Part shown: positions 1 to 9,374 of the stretch, one piece after another
Layout of the letters: each line of letters starts with the position of its first letter
Numbering within the stretch: the first letter of the stretch is position 1
From: an uncultured Verrucomicrobia subdivision 3 bacterium
GTDB lineage: Bacteria; Verrucomicrobiota; Verrucomicrobiia; Limisphaerales; UBA11358
Direction: 5' to 3'
Length of the DNA: 44,418 nt
NCBI GenBank assembly: GCA_903820285.1
Contig: CAIJGS010000117.1
Span: forward strand, 1-44,418
The notes under the pieces: generated by a model
Databases searched by the model: none
What the model was told of the DNA's origin: nothing
Seen by the model: only the letters and a program-made list of their open reading frames with translations
Translations under genes and position numbers: made by a program

Positions 1-192
1 CTCCGGCATTTCCGGGAAACCGGGCTGGGCGATCCCGACGAAGTCCGGCACTCCCTGCCCGCGGCAAACCTTTCAGTTGCGACCACGCCAATGACAACTG
101 CCGCAACGGTGGAAAACGACGCCATTTTGGCTGCCCGAGAATTATTGGAAGAAGCCCGGCAATTACGCGTGATACTGCTGGTGAGAGATTAG
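1..192 (+). CDS. C-terminal fragment of an unknown protein
   Basis: Frame 1 is open from the window edge to a TAG at 190-192, giving about 63 residues that end RVILLVRD. The segment is polar, with an Ala/Glu/Leu/Arg-rich stretch (LAARELLEEARQLR) likely to be helical or coiled coil. No motif identifies a family. The start and most of the gene lie outside the window. Base composition matches the high-GC genome average rather than the AT-richer gene that follows. A fortuitous open frame cannot be excluded over so short a length. Confidence 0.45.
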   Translation, partial: LRHFRETGLGDPDEVRHSLPAANLSVATTPMTTAATVENDAILAARELLEEARQLRVILLVRD

Positions 193-264
193 AGATACTA
201 TATTGAAAATAGCACTAGAGTTTGAACTGACCCATTCACCGGCTCCTTCATAAGTTACCTTTTT

Positions 265-1719
265 ATGAATATAAAAAATGTAAAAATGGTGAGGGTGATT
301 TGTTTTATTATCACAGTTTTATTAGCAATTAAATCAACCAATAATGCTTTTTGCGACGAAATAGAAGATGCCGCAAGTGCTGGTGATTTTGTAAAGCTCA
401 GAGCATTATTAAAAAACGGGCATAAATTTGACGAATTTCTAGATGCGGTACGAGCTGACGATTGGAGCAAACAAAAAAAATTATTTGATGAAGATCACAA
501 ACTGGCGTACGCCCACGTATTTATTGGACATGGTGAAATTCAAGATGAAGCTGCAGCTGGCAACTTGGAAAAAGTCCGAGCGCTGATCTTAAAAGATCCA
601 GCCTTGGTTAATTCGACTAATAATGATGAACTGCTAACTCCATTGCATTGTGCCGTAAAAAACGAACACTGGGAGGTGGTGAATCTATTATTAGAGAACA
701 AGGCAAATGTGAATGCTTGTTCCACCATCGATGGGCCGCCTTTGTGCATTTTATTTCTCACGCCAACTAAAGATCGCCTCAAGGTAGCAACATTATTAGT
801 GGCCCATGGGGCCAATATCAATTCTACAAATGTATACGGAATGACTCCCTTGCATATGGCTGCTGAAGATGATACGGAGATGGCTGTTTTTCTTCTAGCG
901 CATGGAGCTGATATCGAAGCTAGGGACCGCGATGGTCGAACTCCTTTGGCATGTGCGTCATGCAGAGGAAATATTGATACGGTTAAGCTGCTTTTGTCCC
1001 ATGGGGCTGAGATAAACGCGCCCGATCACGATGGTAAAACACCCTTGGAAATTGCTGAAGATAATCATCGTGGCATCGTTGCGATTTATTTGCGCTTACA
1101 TGGCGGGCAGGCAACTGCGCCAAAAAACGACGAAATGGCCGTATTTCGCAGTGCCATTGTTTCCGGAAATTCAGCGAAAGTATTGGAATTGATCAAAGCC
1201 AATCCAAAACTGACCGCGCCTAAAGACGACCATGGGATGGCGCCGCTGCATATGGCTATAGATGCGGGGCAGATTGAAATAATGAATCTGCTGCTTGCCA
1301 ATTCTTCCGATGTCAACGTTCGTGGGGTAAATGCCTTGACGCCTTTGCACCTGGCGGTTGCCAAAGGCGAAACAAATATGGCTGAGGTATTACTGGCTCA
1401 TGGTGCCGATATTGAGGCTAAAGATAAGGATAATCAGACCCCTTTGATCTTTGCCGTGAATTTAGATAAACCGGAAATGGCAAATTTCCTGCTTAATCAT
1501 AAAGCCGATATTAAAGTGCGTAATGATGGTGGGCAGACGCTTATGCATATTGCTGCTGCATTCGATTTGCGGGATATTGCCGAAGTTCTGTTGGCGCATG
1601 GTGCCAATGTCAATGGCTTGAACGCACAAGGTAAGACCCCATTGAATTTTTTAAAGCAAAATGGCAATCAACCAAAAGTAATGGAAACTTGGTTGCGTGA
1701 GCATGGTGGCCACGAATGA
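265..1719 (+). CDS. Secreted ankyrin-repeat protein
   Basis: This 484-residue protein starts with a lysine-containing segment followed by a hydrophobic stretch (VICFIITVLLAI) and a likely cleavage region near NAFC-DEI, so it is probably exported. The mature part is a run of about ten ankyrin repeats with typical TPLHMAA, VxxLLLxHGADIxA signatures. Ankyrin repeats mediate protein-protein binding and no enzymatic domain is visible. The array falls into two blocks, each opening with a non-canonical repeat (EAAAGNLEKVRALI; SAIVSGNSAKVLELI) and closing with LRLHGG or LREHGG, which suggests internal duplication. The coding sequence is clearly more AT-rich than its neighbours, especially over the first 300 bases, so it may be transferred. 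The ATG at 265 is chosen; the ATG at 286 would also keep the signal sequence. No clear Shine-Dalgarno is seen. The partner is unknown. Confidence 0.85.
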   Translation: MNIKNVKMVRVICFIITVLLAIKSTNNAFCDEIEDAASAGDFVKLRALLKNGHKFDEFLDAVRADDWSKQKKLFDEDHKLAYAHVFIGHGEIQDEAAAGNLEKVRALILKDPALVNSTNNDELLTPLHCAVKNEHWEVVNLLLENKANVNACSTIDGPPLCILFLTPTKDRLKVATLLVAHGANINSTNVYGMTPLHMAAEDDTEMAVFLLAHGADIEARDRDGRTPLACASCRGNIDTVKLLLSHGAEINAPDHDGKTPLEIAEDNHRGIVAIYLRLHGGQATAPKNDEMAVFRSAIVSGNSAKVLELIKANPKLTAPKDDHGMAPLHMAIDAGQIEIMNLLLANSSDVNVRGVNALTPLHLAVAKGETNMAEVLLAHGADIEAKDKDNQTPLIFAVNLDKPEMANFLLNHKADIKVRNDGGQTLMHIAAAFDLRDIAEVLLAHGANVNGLNAQGKTPLNFLKQNGNQPKVMETWLREHGGHE

Positions 1720-1956
1720 AAGTTCAAAGGTTAACCATTAGAGCGCGTTTAAAAAATCATGAAAGCTAAGGAATCAGGCCAGTCGGCGGAGTGGGTGCTG
1801 ACCATCAGGATAAAGTAAAGGGGCCATTCTTGACTGCCCCCTATGTTTGGGCGCACCGGCGGGCAGTGTAGCAATCCGGCGACGGTGTTTTTTCTGGTTG
1901 AGCTGACCACCCTATCCGGCTGATAATCAATGCCGGTTTTTAAAACGGGCTAACTC

Positions 1957-4900
1957 ATGAAAACTTTTGCATTTATTTTGTTTATGGTGGTGGCGGTCTG
2001 GCTTCCCCTTGCCGGTTTGGCCCAAATCACCAACGCCCTGCCCGGCCGCTCGGTCGTCAAACTGTTGCCGGACTATGCCCGGCCGCTCGTATATGCGCTG
2101 AATGAAGCCAATGGCACCGGGCCCGGCACCGTTCTGGCGCTCAACGCCACCAACGGGGCGGTGATGAACGAAATTGCCGTCAATCTGAACCCCACCGACA
2201 TGGCCATGAGTCTGGCCGGCGATGCCCTCTACGTTATCAATAACGGCAATCGGACGATTTCCAAAATTGATCTGACCAGTTTCACCGTGGTGGCGGAAAA
2301 GGCCATAGCCACCCCCAACACCTACAACAAGACCGACATACTACACCTGGCGGCGGGGCGCTCGAATCTGGTTTATTTTACGGACGCCGCCTGGGCGCCG
2401 AGCATCACCATTTTTGATTATGCCCATGGCACCAACGTGGCGATTTATGATGACGGCAATGGTTCCGGCGGCCTGGCCGTCACACCCGACGGCGACACAC
2501 TGTATCGCTGCCGGCAGTCCGGCTGGTTTTACGGTGATTGGAATTCCTTGCTGACCCGCTACGACGCGTTCACCAACGCCCATCTGACGCCGCTGGAAGA
2601 ATCCCCTCCTTTCGGCCTGGGGGAACCCTCCAATACGCGGGTATTTCTCGACACTGGCGGACGCTGGGTTTTTAGCCAGCATGGCATGTTTGTCGCCACC
2701 AATGTCGCGGTTCAACTCAACCAGTTTTCTGATAATATCTGCGGCATTTCGACCGACAGCCGGCTCGCTTTTGGATCGGCGGAAATCTTTAACACGCAAA
2801 ACGCCGCCCCGCTGACGAATCTCCCCTTTGCCACCACGGTTCTGGCCGTGTCGGGCGATCAACGGAAATTGTTCCTGTATAATCAGGCCGCCACCAACCT
2901 CACCGTTTATGATCTTGCGGGCATCATGGCCGTGAGCGGAGCGGATCCCGTTCCCACTCCCGCCGACCATTTGGCGATCAGCCTGCCGCTGGCCAATCTC
3001 GCTTGGAGCGCCGCCCCCGTAGCGCTGAGTTATGACGTTTACTTTGGCACCAATCAGGCTCAGGTTGCCGCAGCGACCCCACAATCCGACCAGTATCAGG
3101 GCCGCGTTTTGTCCTCCGTCTGGCCGGTCTCCGGATCACTTAACCCGGGCACCACCTATTTCTGGCGGGTGGACCAGCTCGGCTTCGCCGCCACCAATAC
3201 CGGGAAGGTCTGGACTTTCACCGTGTCACCGGTGACCGTCGCTCCCAATTCGATCAGTTGTCAGGCCATTGCGGGTTGCAATCCGCCCGCCACGACCCTG
3301 ACGCTGACGAGTGCGGCAACGATGGCTTGGTCGGCGGTCGTGACCGGTTCCAACTGGCTCACTTTGAATCCGGGCGGCGGCACTTCGCCCGGGCTGGCCA
3401 CCCTGTCCTACAATACGGCCGGGCTGCCGGCAGGTTATTACAGCAATAACGTTGAATTCACCGCCGGGGCGCTGAAATGGGAATTGTCGGTCACGTTGAA
3501 TAATTTGCCGTTGAATATTGTTAAAATGGCCGCCGACCGGCAGCGGCCTTACCTTTACGCCTTGCAGGCACCGGTGGCCGCCGGTCAAAACGGGTCGTTG
3601 CTCTTCATCAACACGACCAATGGCCAAATCGAAAAAGCCCTCCCCATCGGGCTGAACCCGACCGATTTAACCATCAGTTACGGCGATGGAAAACTTTATT
3701 GTGCGAGCGAGTCGGAATCCGCGACCTATGTGGTGGACTTGAATAGCCAGACCCTGCTCCCACCGCTGAATCTCGGCACGGATGTTTATGAGCTCAATGC
3801 CGGGCAGCCGAACCGGCTTGTTACGGAGGGTCAGTCGCAGAACGTGAATCTGATAGATGCGTCCACCGTTTTGACCATCACCAATGCCAGTGTTTCCGTG
3901 GGGGATGGGGAGTTTGACCCCAGCGGCAGATATTACTATCACGTGGACAGTTCCTGGGGTGCCAACATTGACAAATTTGACCTGAGCGGGGATTTTTTTG
4001 CCCCGGTGGAGAGTGTTGGTCAAAATAACTTTTGGGCCTATGGGTCGCGCAATCTGATCATGGCGCTGGATGGCTCCCGGCTTTTCTGGACGGGTGAAAT
4101 GTATGATGCCAACCTGGCCGACCTGGGTTCGCTGGGAACGGAAATTTACGCGTGTTCGACCAACGGAGCGGTGGCCTTTGGGATCAGTCAAGCCATTGAC
4201 ACCGCCACGAAAAATACGCTCTACCATCTGCCGGCCTCGAGCACCGTTGCCGCGGTGGACGGGCAAAACCTGCGGTACTGGTATTTTAACAGCGCCACCA
4301 CCAATCTGGGCAGTATCCCGATGACGCTGATTCAGGCCCCGGTTATTACGCAGTCGCCGCCGGCGCAGACCATGCAGGCGGTCAGCAATACGTTCAGTCT
4401 GACGGTGACGGCCACCGGCCTGTCGCCCCTGTCCTATCAATGGACTTGCGCCGGCACCAATCTGCCCGGGGCGACCAACTATTTTCTTTGGTTCAATTAC
4501 CTCCAACTCACGCAGTCGGGAAATTACCAGGTTTTGGTCAGCAATATCTCGGGGGCGGTGACGAGCTCGGTGGCCAACCTGGTGGTCTTGACTCCGCCGG
4601 GCATCGCCAGCCAACCAACGGTTGTCACCGCGCCGGGTGGCAGCAATGTTGTGTTGGCCGTCAGCCCGAGTGGCTCCGCCCCGCTGACTTATCAATGGTT
4701 TTTTAATGGCTTGGCGCTCACCGGCGACACCAACAGCAGCTTGCCGCTGCCCAATGCCCAAACGATGAACCAAGGCTATTATCAAATAGTTCTGGCCAAT
4801 CCGGTGGGCACGGCCACCAGCGGTCCCATTTTATTGCGGGTTTTGCCAACCCGGGCGACCATTGTCACCGCTCCGTCTTCGTTGACGGTCCCGGCGGGAG

Positions 4901-6720
4901 GAACGGCGGTGTTGCATGCGACGGTGATGGGCAGTGCGCCGCTGGTGATCCAATGGTATGAGGATGGATATTTGCTGACCGGCATTAATACGCCTGACTT
5001 GGTCATCACAGATGTCCAAGGCTGGAACATGGGAACCTATCAGGTGTCCGTCTCCAATTTACTGGGCAGTGCGATCAGTCCGGTGGCGCTCCTGACGGTG
5101 GTACCCGCCAAACCGGGGTTTGTGTTGCAGCCGGTCTCGACGGCGGCGGTGGCCGGCACTAGCGCCACTTTCACCAGTCTGGCCGCTGGTACGGATACCA
5201 GTTTGGATCCGCTTAGGTACAACTGGTATTTCCAAGGGGCCCGACTGACTGGGCAGACCGGTTCCAACCTGACCTTGTCCGCCATTAGCGCCACCGATCA
5301 AGGTGCCTACTATGTGGTGGCCACCAACTCACTGGGTGCGGTTACCAGTGCGCCGGCCCAACTGACCGTTTACCTGCCGCCCACCATCCAAACTGGGTTT
5401 TCCAATCAGGTGGTGGATGCCGGGACCACCGTCAGCTTGAAGGTGAATGTGACCGGCACCGCCCCATTTGGTTATCACTGGCAGTGGAATCAAGGGTATT
5501 TCACTACGACCAATGCCTCATTGACTCTCTCGAACCTGTCGCCCGTTCAATCCGGATATTATTCCGTCACCGTCACGAACCTCTATGGCAGCGCCGGCAC
5601 CACCGGCCGGGTGAGCGTGTTTTATCCCGCATCCTCCGTGGTGGCTTGGGGTGATGATTCCGGCGGGCAAACCGATGTCCCCCTTAATCTCACTGACGCG
5701 GTGGCGGTCGCGGGCGGGGATTACCATTCGGTTGCCCTGCGTCATGACGGCACCCTTTTAGCTTGGGGATATGATGGGGATGGGCAGACCGACGTGCCCA
5801 CGAACAGCCTGCGTTTTGTTTCCGTTGCGGCCGGCACAGATCACAATCTCGCGATTGCGGAAGATGGTTCGCTGGCGGCGTGGGGTCGGAATGACTTTGG
5901 CCAGATCAGCATCCCACCCGATGTTACCGCCGCACTCAGCGTGGCCGCTGGGGATAACCACAGCGTGGCCCTGCTCCCATCCGGCATTGTCCGGGTCTGG
6001 GGCGATAATACTTATGGGCAAACCAATCTGCCCTACAATCTGATGTCCGGCGGATATTGGTATACCAACTGGTCGTGGTGGGTCTATCCCCCTTATATTA
6101 TTTCGACGAATTGGTTCCAATATTACCCTTTGCCGGTGCAGGCGATTGCGGGCGGTCGAAATCATAATCTGGCTCTCATTTATGATGGCACCGTGTTGGG
6201 CTGGGGTGACAATACTTTCGGGCAGGCTTCGCCGCCGGCCGGGTTGGCAGGTGTCATCGCTATCGCGGCAGGCTCGACCCATAGTGTTGCCTTATGCACC
6301 AACGGGATGGTCGTGGCGTGGGGTGATAATGCTTTCGGTCAGACCAATGTGCCCGCCGGTCTGTCCAATGTGGTGGCCATCGCGGCCGGCGATTATCATA
6401 CTTACGCCCGTCGCGCCGACGGCACGGTTGTTGGCTGGGGGAACAACGACTTTGGCCAGCTCAATGTGCCTGGCGCTATGGCCAACGCCATTTATATCAG
6501 TTCCGGCCTTTACCACGGCCTGGCCCTGGTGCAGCCACGGCCCACCTTGTCGGCCGGTCTGAACCGCGCCGCGCAAATGGTTATCCGGTGGTCTGGCCCC
6601 GGCACGCTGCAATGGGCGCCCACGCCCATGGGTCCGTATACGGACTGCATTTATTCGGGACAGGCCTTTACGAATTTAGACCTGAGCGCCTCAGCCAGAT
6701 TCTTTCGTCTGCGGCCATAA
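1957..6720 (+). CDS. Giant secreted beta-propeller / Ig-like / RCC1-repeat protein
   Basis: This 1587-residue protein has a clear signal peptide (residues 1-22, ending GLAQ). Domains in order: a YVTN/SMP-30-like propeller (about 25-330); an FN3-like segment with YFWRV (about 345-430); a BACON-like segment (about 432-520); a second propeller homologous to the first (about 520-795; both contain GLNPTD or NLNPTD); five Ig-like domains with YQW/YNW and GxYxVxVxN signatures (about 796-1225); seven RCC1-like blades with WGDN-x-FGQ and H-S/N-V/L-AL motifs (about 1226-1525); and a C-terminal module ending FFRLRP. Blade 4 carries an aromatic-rich insertion. All modules are extracellular binding types and no catalytic site is recognised. 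It is probably a surface or secreted adhesion or recognition protein and possible type II secretion cargo (inference). The ATG at 1957 is set by the signal peptide. Confidence 0.88.
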   Translation: MKTFAFILFMVVAVWLPLAGLAQITNALPGRSVVKLLPDYARPLVYALNEANGTGPGTVLALNATNGAVMNEIAVNLNPTDMAMSLAGDALYVINNGNRTISKIDLTSFTVVAEKAIATPNTYNKTDILHLAAGRSNLVYFTDAAWAPSITIFDYAHGTNVAIYDDGNGSGGLAVTPDGDTLYRCRQSGWFYGDWNSLLTRYDAFTNAHLTPLEESPPFGLGEPSNTRVFLDTGGRWVFSQHGMFVATNVAVQLNQFSDNICGISTDSRLAFGSAEIFNTQNAAPLTNLPFATTVLAVSGDQRKLFLYNQAATNLTVYDLAGIMAVSGADPVPTPADHLAISLPLANLAWSAAPVALSYDVYFGTNQAQVAAATPQSDQYQGRVLSSVWPVSGSLNPGTTYFWRVDQLGFAATNTGKVWTFTVSPVTVAPNSISCQAIAGCNPPATTLTLTSAATMAWSAVVTGSNWLTLNPGGGTSPGLATLSYNTAGLPAGYYSNNVEFTAGALKWELSVTLNNLPLNIVKMAADRQRPYLYALQAPVAAGQNGSLLFINTTNGQIEKALPIGLNPTDLTISYGDGKLYCASESESATYVVDLNSQTLLPPLNLGTDVYELNAGQPNRLVTEGQSQNVNLIDASTVLTITNASVSVGDGEFDPSGRYYYHVDSSWGANIDKFDLSGDFFAPVESVGQNNFWAYGSRNLIMALDGSRLFWTGEMYDANLADLGSLGTEIYACSTNGAVAFGISQAIDTATKNTLYHLPASSTVAAVDGQNLRYWYFNSATTNLGSIPMTLIQAPVITQSPPAQTMQAVSNTFSLTVTATGLSPLSYQWTCAGTNLPGATNYFLWFNYLQLTQSGNYQVLVSNISGAVTSSVANLVVLTPPGIASQPTVVTAPGGSNVVLAVSPSGSAPLTYQWFFNGLALTGDTNSSLPLPNAQTMNQGYYQIVLANPVGTATSGPILLRVLPTRATIVTAPSSLTVPAGGTAVLHATVMGSAPLVIQWYEDGYLLTGINTPDLVITDVQGWNMGTYQVSVSNLLGSAISPVALLTVVPAKPGFVLQPVSTAAVAGTSATFTSLAAGTDTSLDPLRYNWYFQGARLTGQTGSNLTLSAISATDQGAYYVVATNSLGAVTSAPAQLTVYLPPTIQTGFSNQVVDAGTTVSLKVNVTGTAPFGYHWQWNQGYFTTTNASLTLSNLSPVQSGYYSVTVTNLYGSAGTTGRVSVFYPASSVVAWGDDSGGQTDVPLNLTDAVAVAGGDYHSVALRHDGTLLAWGYDGDGQTDVPTNSLRFVSVAAGTDHNLAIAEDGSLAAWGRNDFGQISIPPDVTAALSVAAGDNHSVALLPSGIVRVWGDNTYGQTNLPYNLMSGGYWYTNWSWWVYPPYIISTNWFQYYPLPVQAIAGGRNHNLALIYDGTVLGWGDNTFGQASPPAGLAGVIAIAAGSTHSVALCTNGMVVAWGDNAFGQTNVPAGLSNVVAIAAGDYHTYARRADGTVVGWGNNDFGQLNVPGAMANAIYISSGLYHGLALVQPRPTLSAGLNRAAQMVIRWSGPGTLQWAPTPMGPYTDCIYSGQAFTNLDLSASARFFRLRP

Positions 6721-6762
6721 AGTGTGGTGAGCCCGCGCTGGCAGCGGGTGGTCAGGGGGCCA

Positions 6763-8559
6763 TCACGCAGGGGGCGCGGGCGCCGCCGCCTTGTTTTCAA
6801 ACAGGCTGGGGGCCGTCTGCAAGGCCAGTTCCGCGCAACGCATGAGGATTTGCGAAGGCGAATCGCAGCGCAGCGCAAACTCCGCCAACACCTTGGCTTC
6901 CTCCAGCTTTACCCGGCGGATGACATATTTGACTTCGTCGAGCACGGCCGGAGCGGTGCTCAATTCATCCACGCCCAAACCGATGAGCAGCGCCGTCAGT
7001 ACCGGATCTCCGGCGATTTCGCCGCAAACCCCGCACCAGATCCCGTTGGCATGGGCGGCATCCACGGTCATCTTGATGAGCTTCAGAATGGCCGGATGCG
7101 TGGGCTCGTAGAGATGGGACACCCGTTCGTTCGTGCGGTCCGCGGCCAGCGTATATTGAATCAGGTCGTTCGAGCCAATGCTGAAGAACTTCACCTTTTT
7201 GGCCAGCGCATCGGCAATTAGCGCCGCCGAGGGAATCTCAATCATCACCCCGATGTCCAGATTTTCGGCAAATGGGATGTTTTGCGCGCGCAACTCAGCC
7301 TTGCACTGTTCCACCAGTTGGTTGGCTTGGTTCAATTCATCCAGTCCCGAAATCATCGGGTACATCATCTTGATGTTGCCTTCCACGCCCGCCCGGAGAA
7401 TGGCACGGAGCTGGGCGCAGAACAATTGCGGCTGCGCCAGGCAGAAACGAATGGCGCGCCAGCCGAGAAAGGGATTGAGCTCGTGGGCCAGCTGCAATTG
7501 GGAGGCAAATTTGTCGCCGCCAATGTCGAGCGTGCGAATGATCACCGGGTTCGGCTTCAACGCAGCCGCCACGCTGCGATAAACCTCATACTGCTCTTCC
7601 TCGGTCGGCAGGCTGTCGCGGTTGATATAGAGAAATTCGGTGCGGAACAGGCCTACGCCTTCCGCCCCGTGCCGGGTGACGGCGGCCACATCGTGCTGAT
7701 CTTCAATATTGGCCGAAAGGTGGATCGTCTTGCCATCCAGCGTCACGGCGGGCTGAAACTGGATCTCGCGCAGCTTTTCATCCAGCGAGGCTTTGATCTT
7801 CACCAACTGGCCGTATTCAAACAGCGTCTGGTCGGTGGGATTTACCACCACCGTGCCGTTATAGCCATCCAGCAGGACGTAATCGCCCGTTTCCAGTTCT
7901 TCGCTGGCATTTTGCAGGCCCACGGCGGCTGGAATGTCCAGCGAACGCGCCAGAATGGCGGTATGCGACGTTTTGCCGCCAATGTCCGTGGCGAAGCCCA
8001 GAACATATTTCTTGTCCAGCGTAGCCGTCATGGAGGGGCTCAGATCATGCCCCACCAGAATGCAAGGCTCGCTCAGATGCCGGAGATTGTAGGCATCTTT
8101 GACATCCATCAGGTTGTCCAAGACGCGGTTCGTCAGGTCGCGCAGGTCGGCGGCCCGTTCCCGGAGATATTCATCCTCCACCGCTTCCAGCACCGCGATG
8201 TAGCGATCAGAGGCGGTGTGAAAGGCATATTCTGCGTTGGCCTTCTGCTCACGGATGATTTTGAAGACTTCCTCGATCAGCACCCGGTCCTCGAGCATCA
8301 GCAGATGGGCGTCGAAAATATCCGCCTCGGAAGTGCTCATGGTCTGGGCCACCCGGCGCTGAACTTCGGTGATCTGCTGGCGGGTGCGCACCAAAACATG
8401 CTCGAAGCGCTTAATTTCCGGGGTGATCGAATCGTCCGGCAGTTCGCGCTTGAGGATGGCCCGGCGAGTCCGTCGCAATACGATGACTTTTCCGCGGCAT
8501 ACCCCCGCCGAAACGCCAATGCCCTGAAACACCTTTTCGCCTTTCATCTGCCCTGACAT
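6763..8559 (-). CDS. ptsI: Phosphoenolpyruvate-protein phosphotransferase (PTS enzyme I)
   Basis: Enzyme I takes the phosphate from phosphoenolpyruvate and passes it to HPr, the first step of the PTS, in the cytoplasm. With the ATG at 8559 the protein has 598 residues. The swivelling domain carries the phosphorylated His in GGKTSHTAILAR (His199). The PEP-binding barrel shows EGVGLFRTEFLY, RTLDIGGDK, GSNDLIQYTLAADR and the catalytic Cys512 in CGVCGEIAGDP. The length is close to the usual 570-590, plus a short Ala/Pro tail. The frame stays open to 8664, but that extension (Cys- and Ser-rich) is not conserved in type; the ATGs at 8559 and 8547 are both plausible. No HPr or EII gene is nearby, so it may serve a regulatory PTS. 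It converges with the giant secreted protein gene. Confidence 0.95.
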   Translation of the reverse strand: MSGQMKGEKVFQGIGVSAGVCRGKVIVLRRTRRAILKRELPDDSITPEIKRFEHVLVRTRQQITEVQRRVAQTMSTSEADIFDAHLLMLEDRVLIEEVFKIIREQKANAEYAFHTASDRYIAVLEAVEDEYLRERAADLRDLTNRVLDNLMDVKDAYNLRHLSEPCILVGHDLSPSMTATLDKKYVLGFATDIGGKTSHTAILARSLDIPAAVGLQNASEELETGDYVLLDGYNGTVVVNPTDQTLFEYGQLVKIKASLDEKLREIQFQPAVTLDGKTIHLSANIEDQHDVAAVTRHGAEGVGLFRTEFLYINRDSLPTEEEQYEVYRSVAAALKPNPVIIRTLDIGGDKFASQLQLAHELNPFLGWRAIRFCLAQPQLFCAQLRAILRAGVEGNIKMMYPMISGLDELNQANQLVEQCKAELRAQNIPFAENLDIGVMIEIPSAALIADALAKKVKFFSIGSNDLIQYTLAADRTNERVSHLYEPTHPAILKLIKMTVDAAHANGIWCGVCGEIAGDPVLTALLIGLGVDELSTAPAVLDEVKYVIRRVKLEEAKVLAEFALRCDSPSQILMRCAELALQTAPSLFENKAAAPAPPA

Positions 8560-8664
8560 AGGTTCTGTCCAACAAATAGCCGGTCTGGTTTCGCTTGAAA
8601 AGCATTTACATGCGGAATCGGCATATAATTCCTGAACCCCTTGATTTGGGTGATCATCCGCCAA

Positions 8665-8694
8665 AACAAAAAAGCCCGCTCAAGGCGGGCTTTT
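8665..8694 (-). terminator. Rho-independent terminator after efp
   Basis: Read on the minus strand, AAAAGCCCGC pairs with GCGGGCTTTT across a five-base loop (arms 8685-8694 and 8670-8679), followed by a T-rich run with one G (TTTTTTGTTTT, to about 8663). It lies 24 bases after the efp stop and separates efp from ptsI, so ptsI probably has its own promoter between 8560 and 8660. Confidence 0.85.
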
Positions 8695-8717
8695 GAAATG
8701 AATGGAACGGAAACGCT

Positions 8718-9275
8718 TCAGGCGCGTTCCATGTACTTGCCGGTGCGGGTATCAACCTTGATTTTTTCGCCGGTCTTGATGAACAGCGGAACCTGGCAAT
8801 GAATGCCGGTTTCCAAGGTGCAGGTCTTCTGCACATTGTTGGCGGAATCGCCCCGGATGCCTTCGGGCGCATCGGTCACCAGCAGAAATACGCTGGACGG
8901 AATTTCGATGGTCACGGCCTTTTCTTCGACGAACGTCACGGTAACCACGCCGTTTTCAACCAGATAGTCCTTGGATTCGCCCACCAATTCCTTGGCCAGC
9001 GTCACGCTTTCATAGTTTTCCGGGTCGGTGAAAACATAATCTTCGCCGTCCTTGTAGCTGTATTCCATCTTGCGGCTGATCATCGGCACGGGCTCGATTT
9101 TTTCCGTGGAGCTGAAACGCACATCGGATGATTTGCCGGTGCGGATGCTGCGCAGGGTGGCCTGCACAAACGCGCGCAGATTGCCGGGCGTGCGGTGCTG
9201 GCTGTCGAGGACCACGGCGATGTCGCCGTTGTAATTGATTGCCATTCCCCGGCGAAGATCGTTAGCTGTTGCCAT
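8718..9275 (-). CDS. efp: Elongation factor P (variant loop lacking the modified lysine)
   Basis: EF-P binds between the ribosomal P and E sites and relieves stalling at polyproline. The 185-residue protein has the three-domain EF-P architecture: KOW-like domain I (1-65), central OB domain with SYKDGEDYVFTDPENYE (about 70-125), and C-terminal OB domain with IRGDSANNVQKTCTLETG and VPLFIKTGEKIKVDTRTG. In the domain I loop, the position aligned with modified Lys34 of E. coli EF-P is Asn32 (T29-P-G-N-L-R-A-F36), with Arg34 two residues later, so lysylation by EpmA cannot occur there. This resembles the EfpL/YeiP-like branch, although the C-terminal domain is ordinary. A TATAAT promoter lies upstream and a terminator downstream, indicating a single-gene unit. 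Several proteins in the window contain proline runs that would need EF-P. Confidence 0.95.
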   Translation of the reverse strand: MATANDLRRGMAINYNGDIAVVLDSQHRTPGNLRAFVQATLRSIRTGKSSDVRFSSTEKIEPVPMISRKMEYSYKDGEDYVFTDPENYESVTLAKELVGESKDYLVENGVVTVTFVEEKAVTIEIPSSVFLLVTDAPEGIRGDSANNVQKTCTLETGIHCQVPLFIKTGEKIKVDTRTGKYMERA

Positions 9276-9317
9276 AAAATTGGTGTCGCGTGTTTTCTCT
9301 ACTAAAATGAGTTGCTA

Positions 9318-9345
9318 ATTATAGCAGTAAAAAGGTCGAAGGCAA
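9318..9345 (-). promoter_or_regulatory. Sigma-70-type promoter of efp
   Basis: On the minus strand TTGCCT (9345-9340), a 16-base spacer and a perfect TATAAT (9323-9318) precede the efp start by about 42 bases. It is divergent from the nrdR promoter in the same intergenic region. Confidence 0.65.
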
Positions 9346-9374
9346 GGTGCATTTATGATAATTCCGCCGGTTGC

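Noticed and set aside
6721-6762. Terminator between the giant gene and ptsI
   Set aside because: CCCGC/GCGGG can pair, but no T-run follows on either strand.
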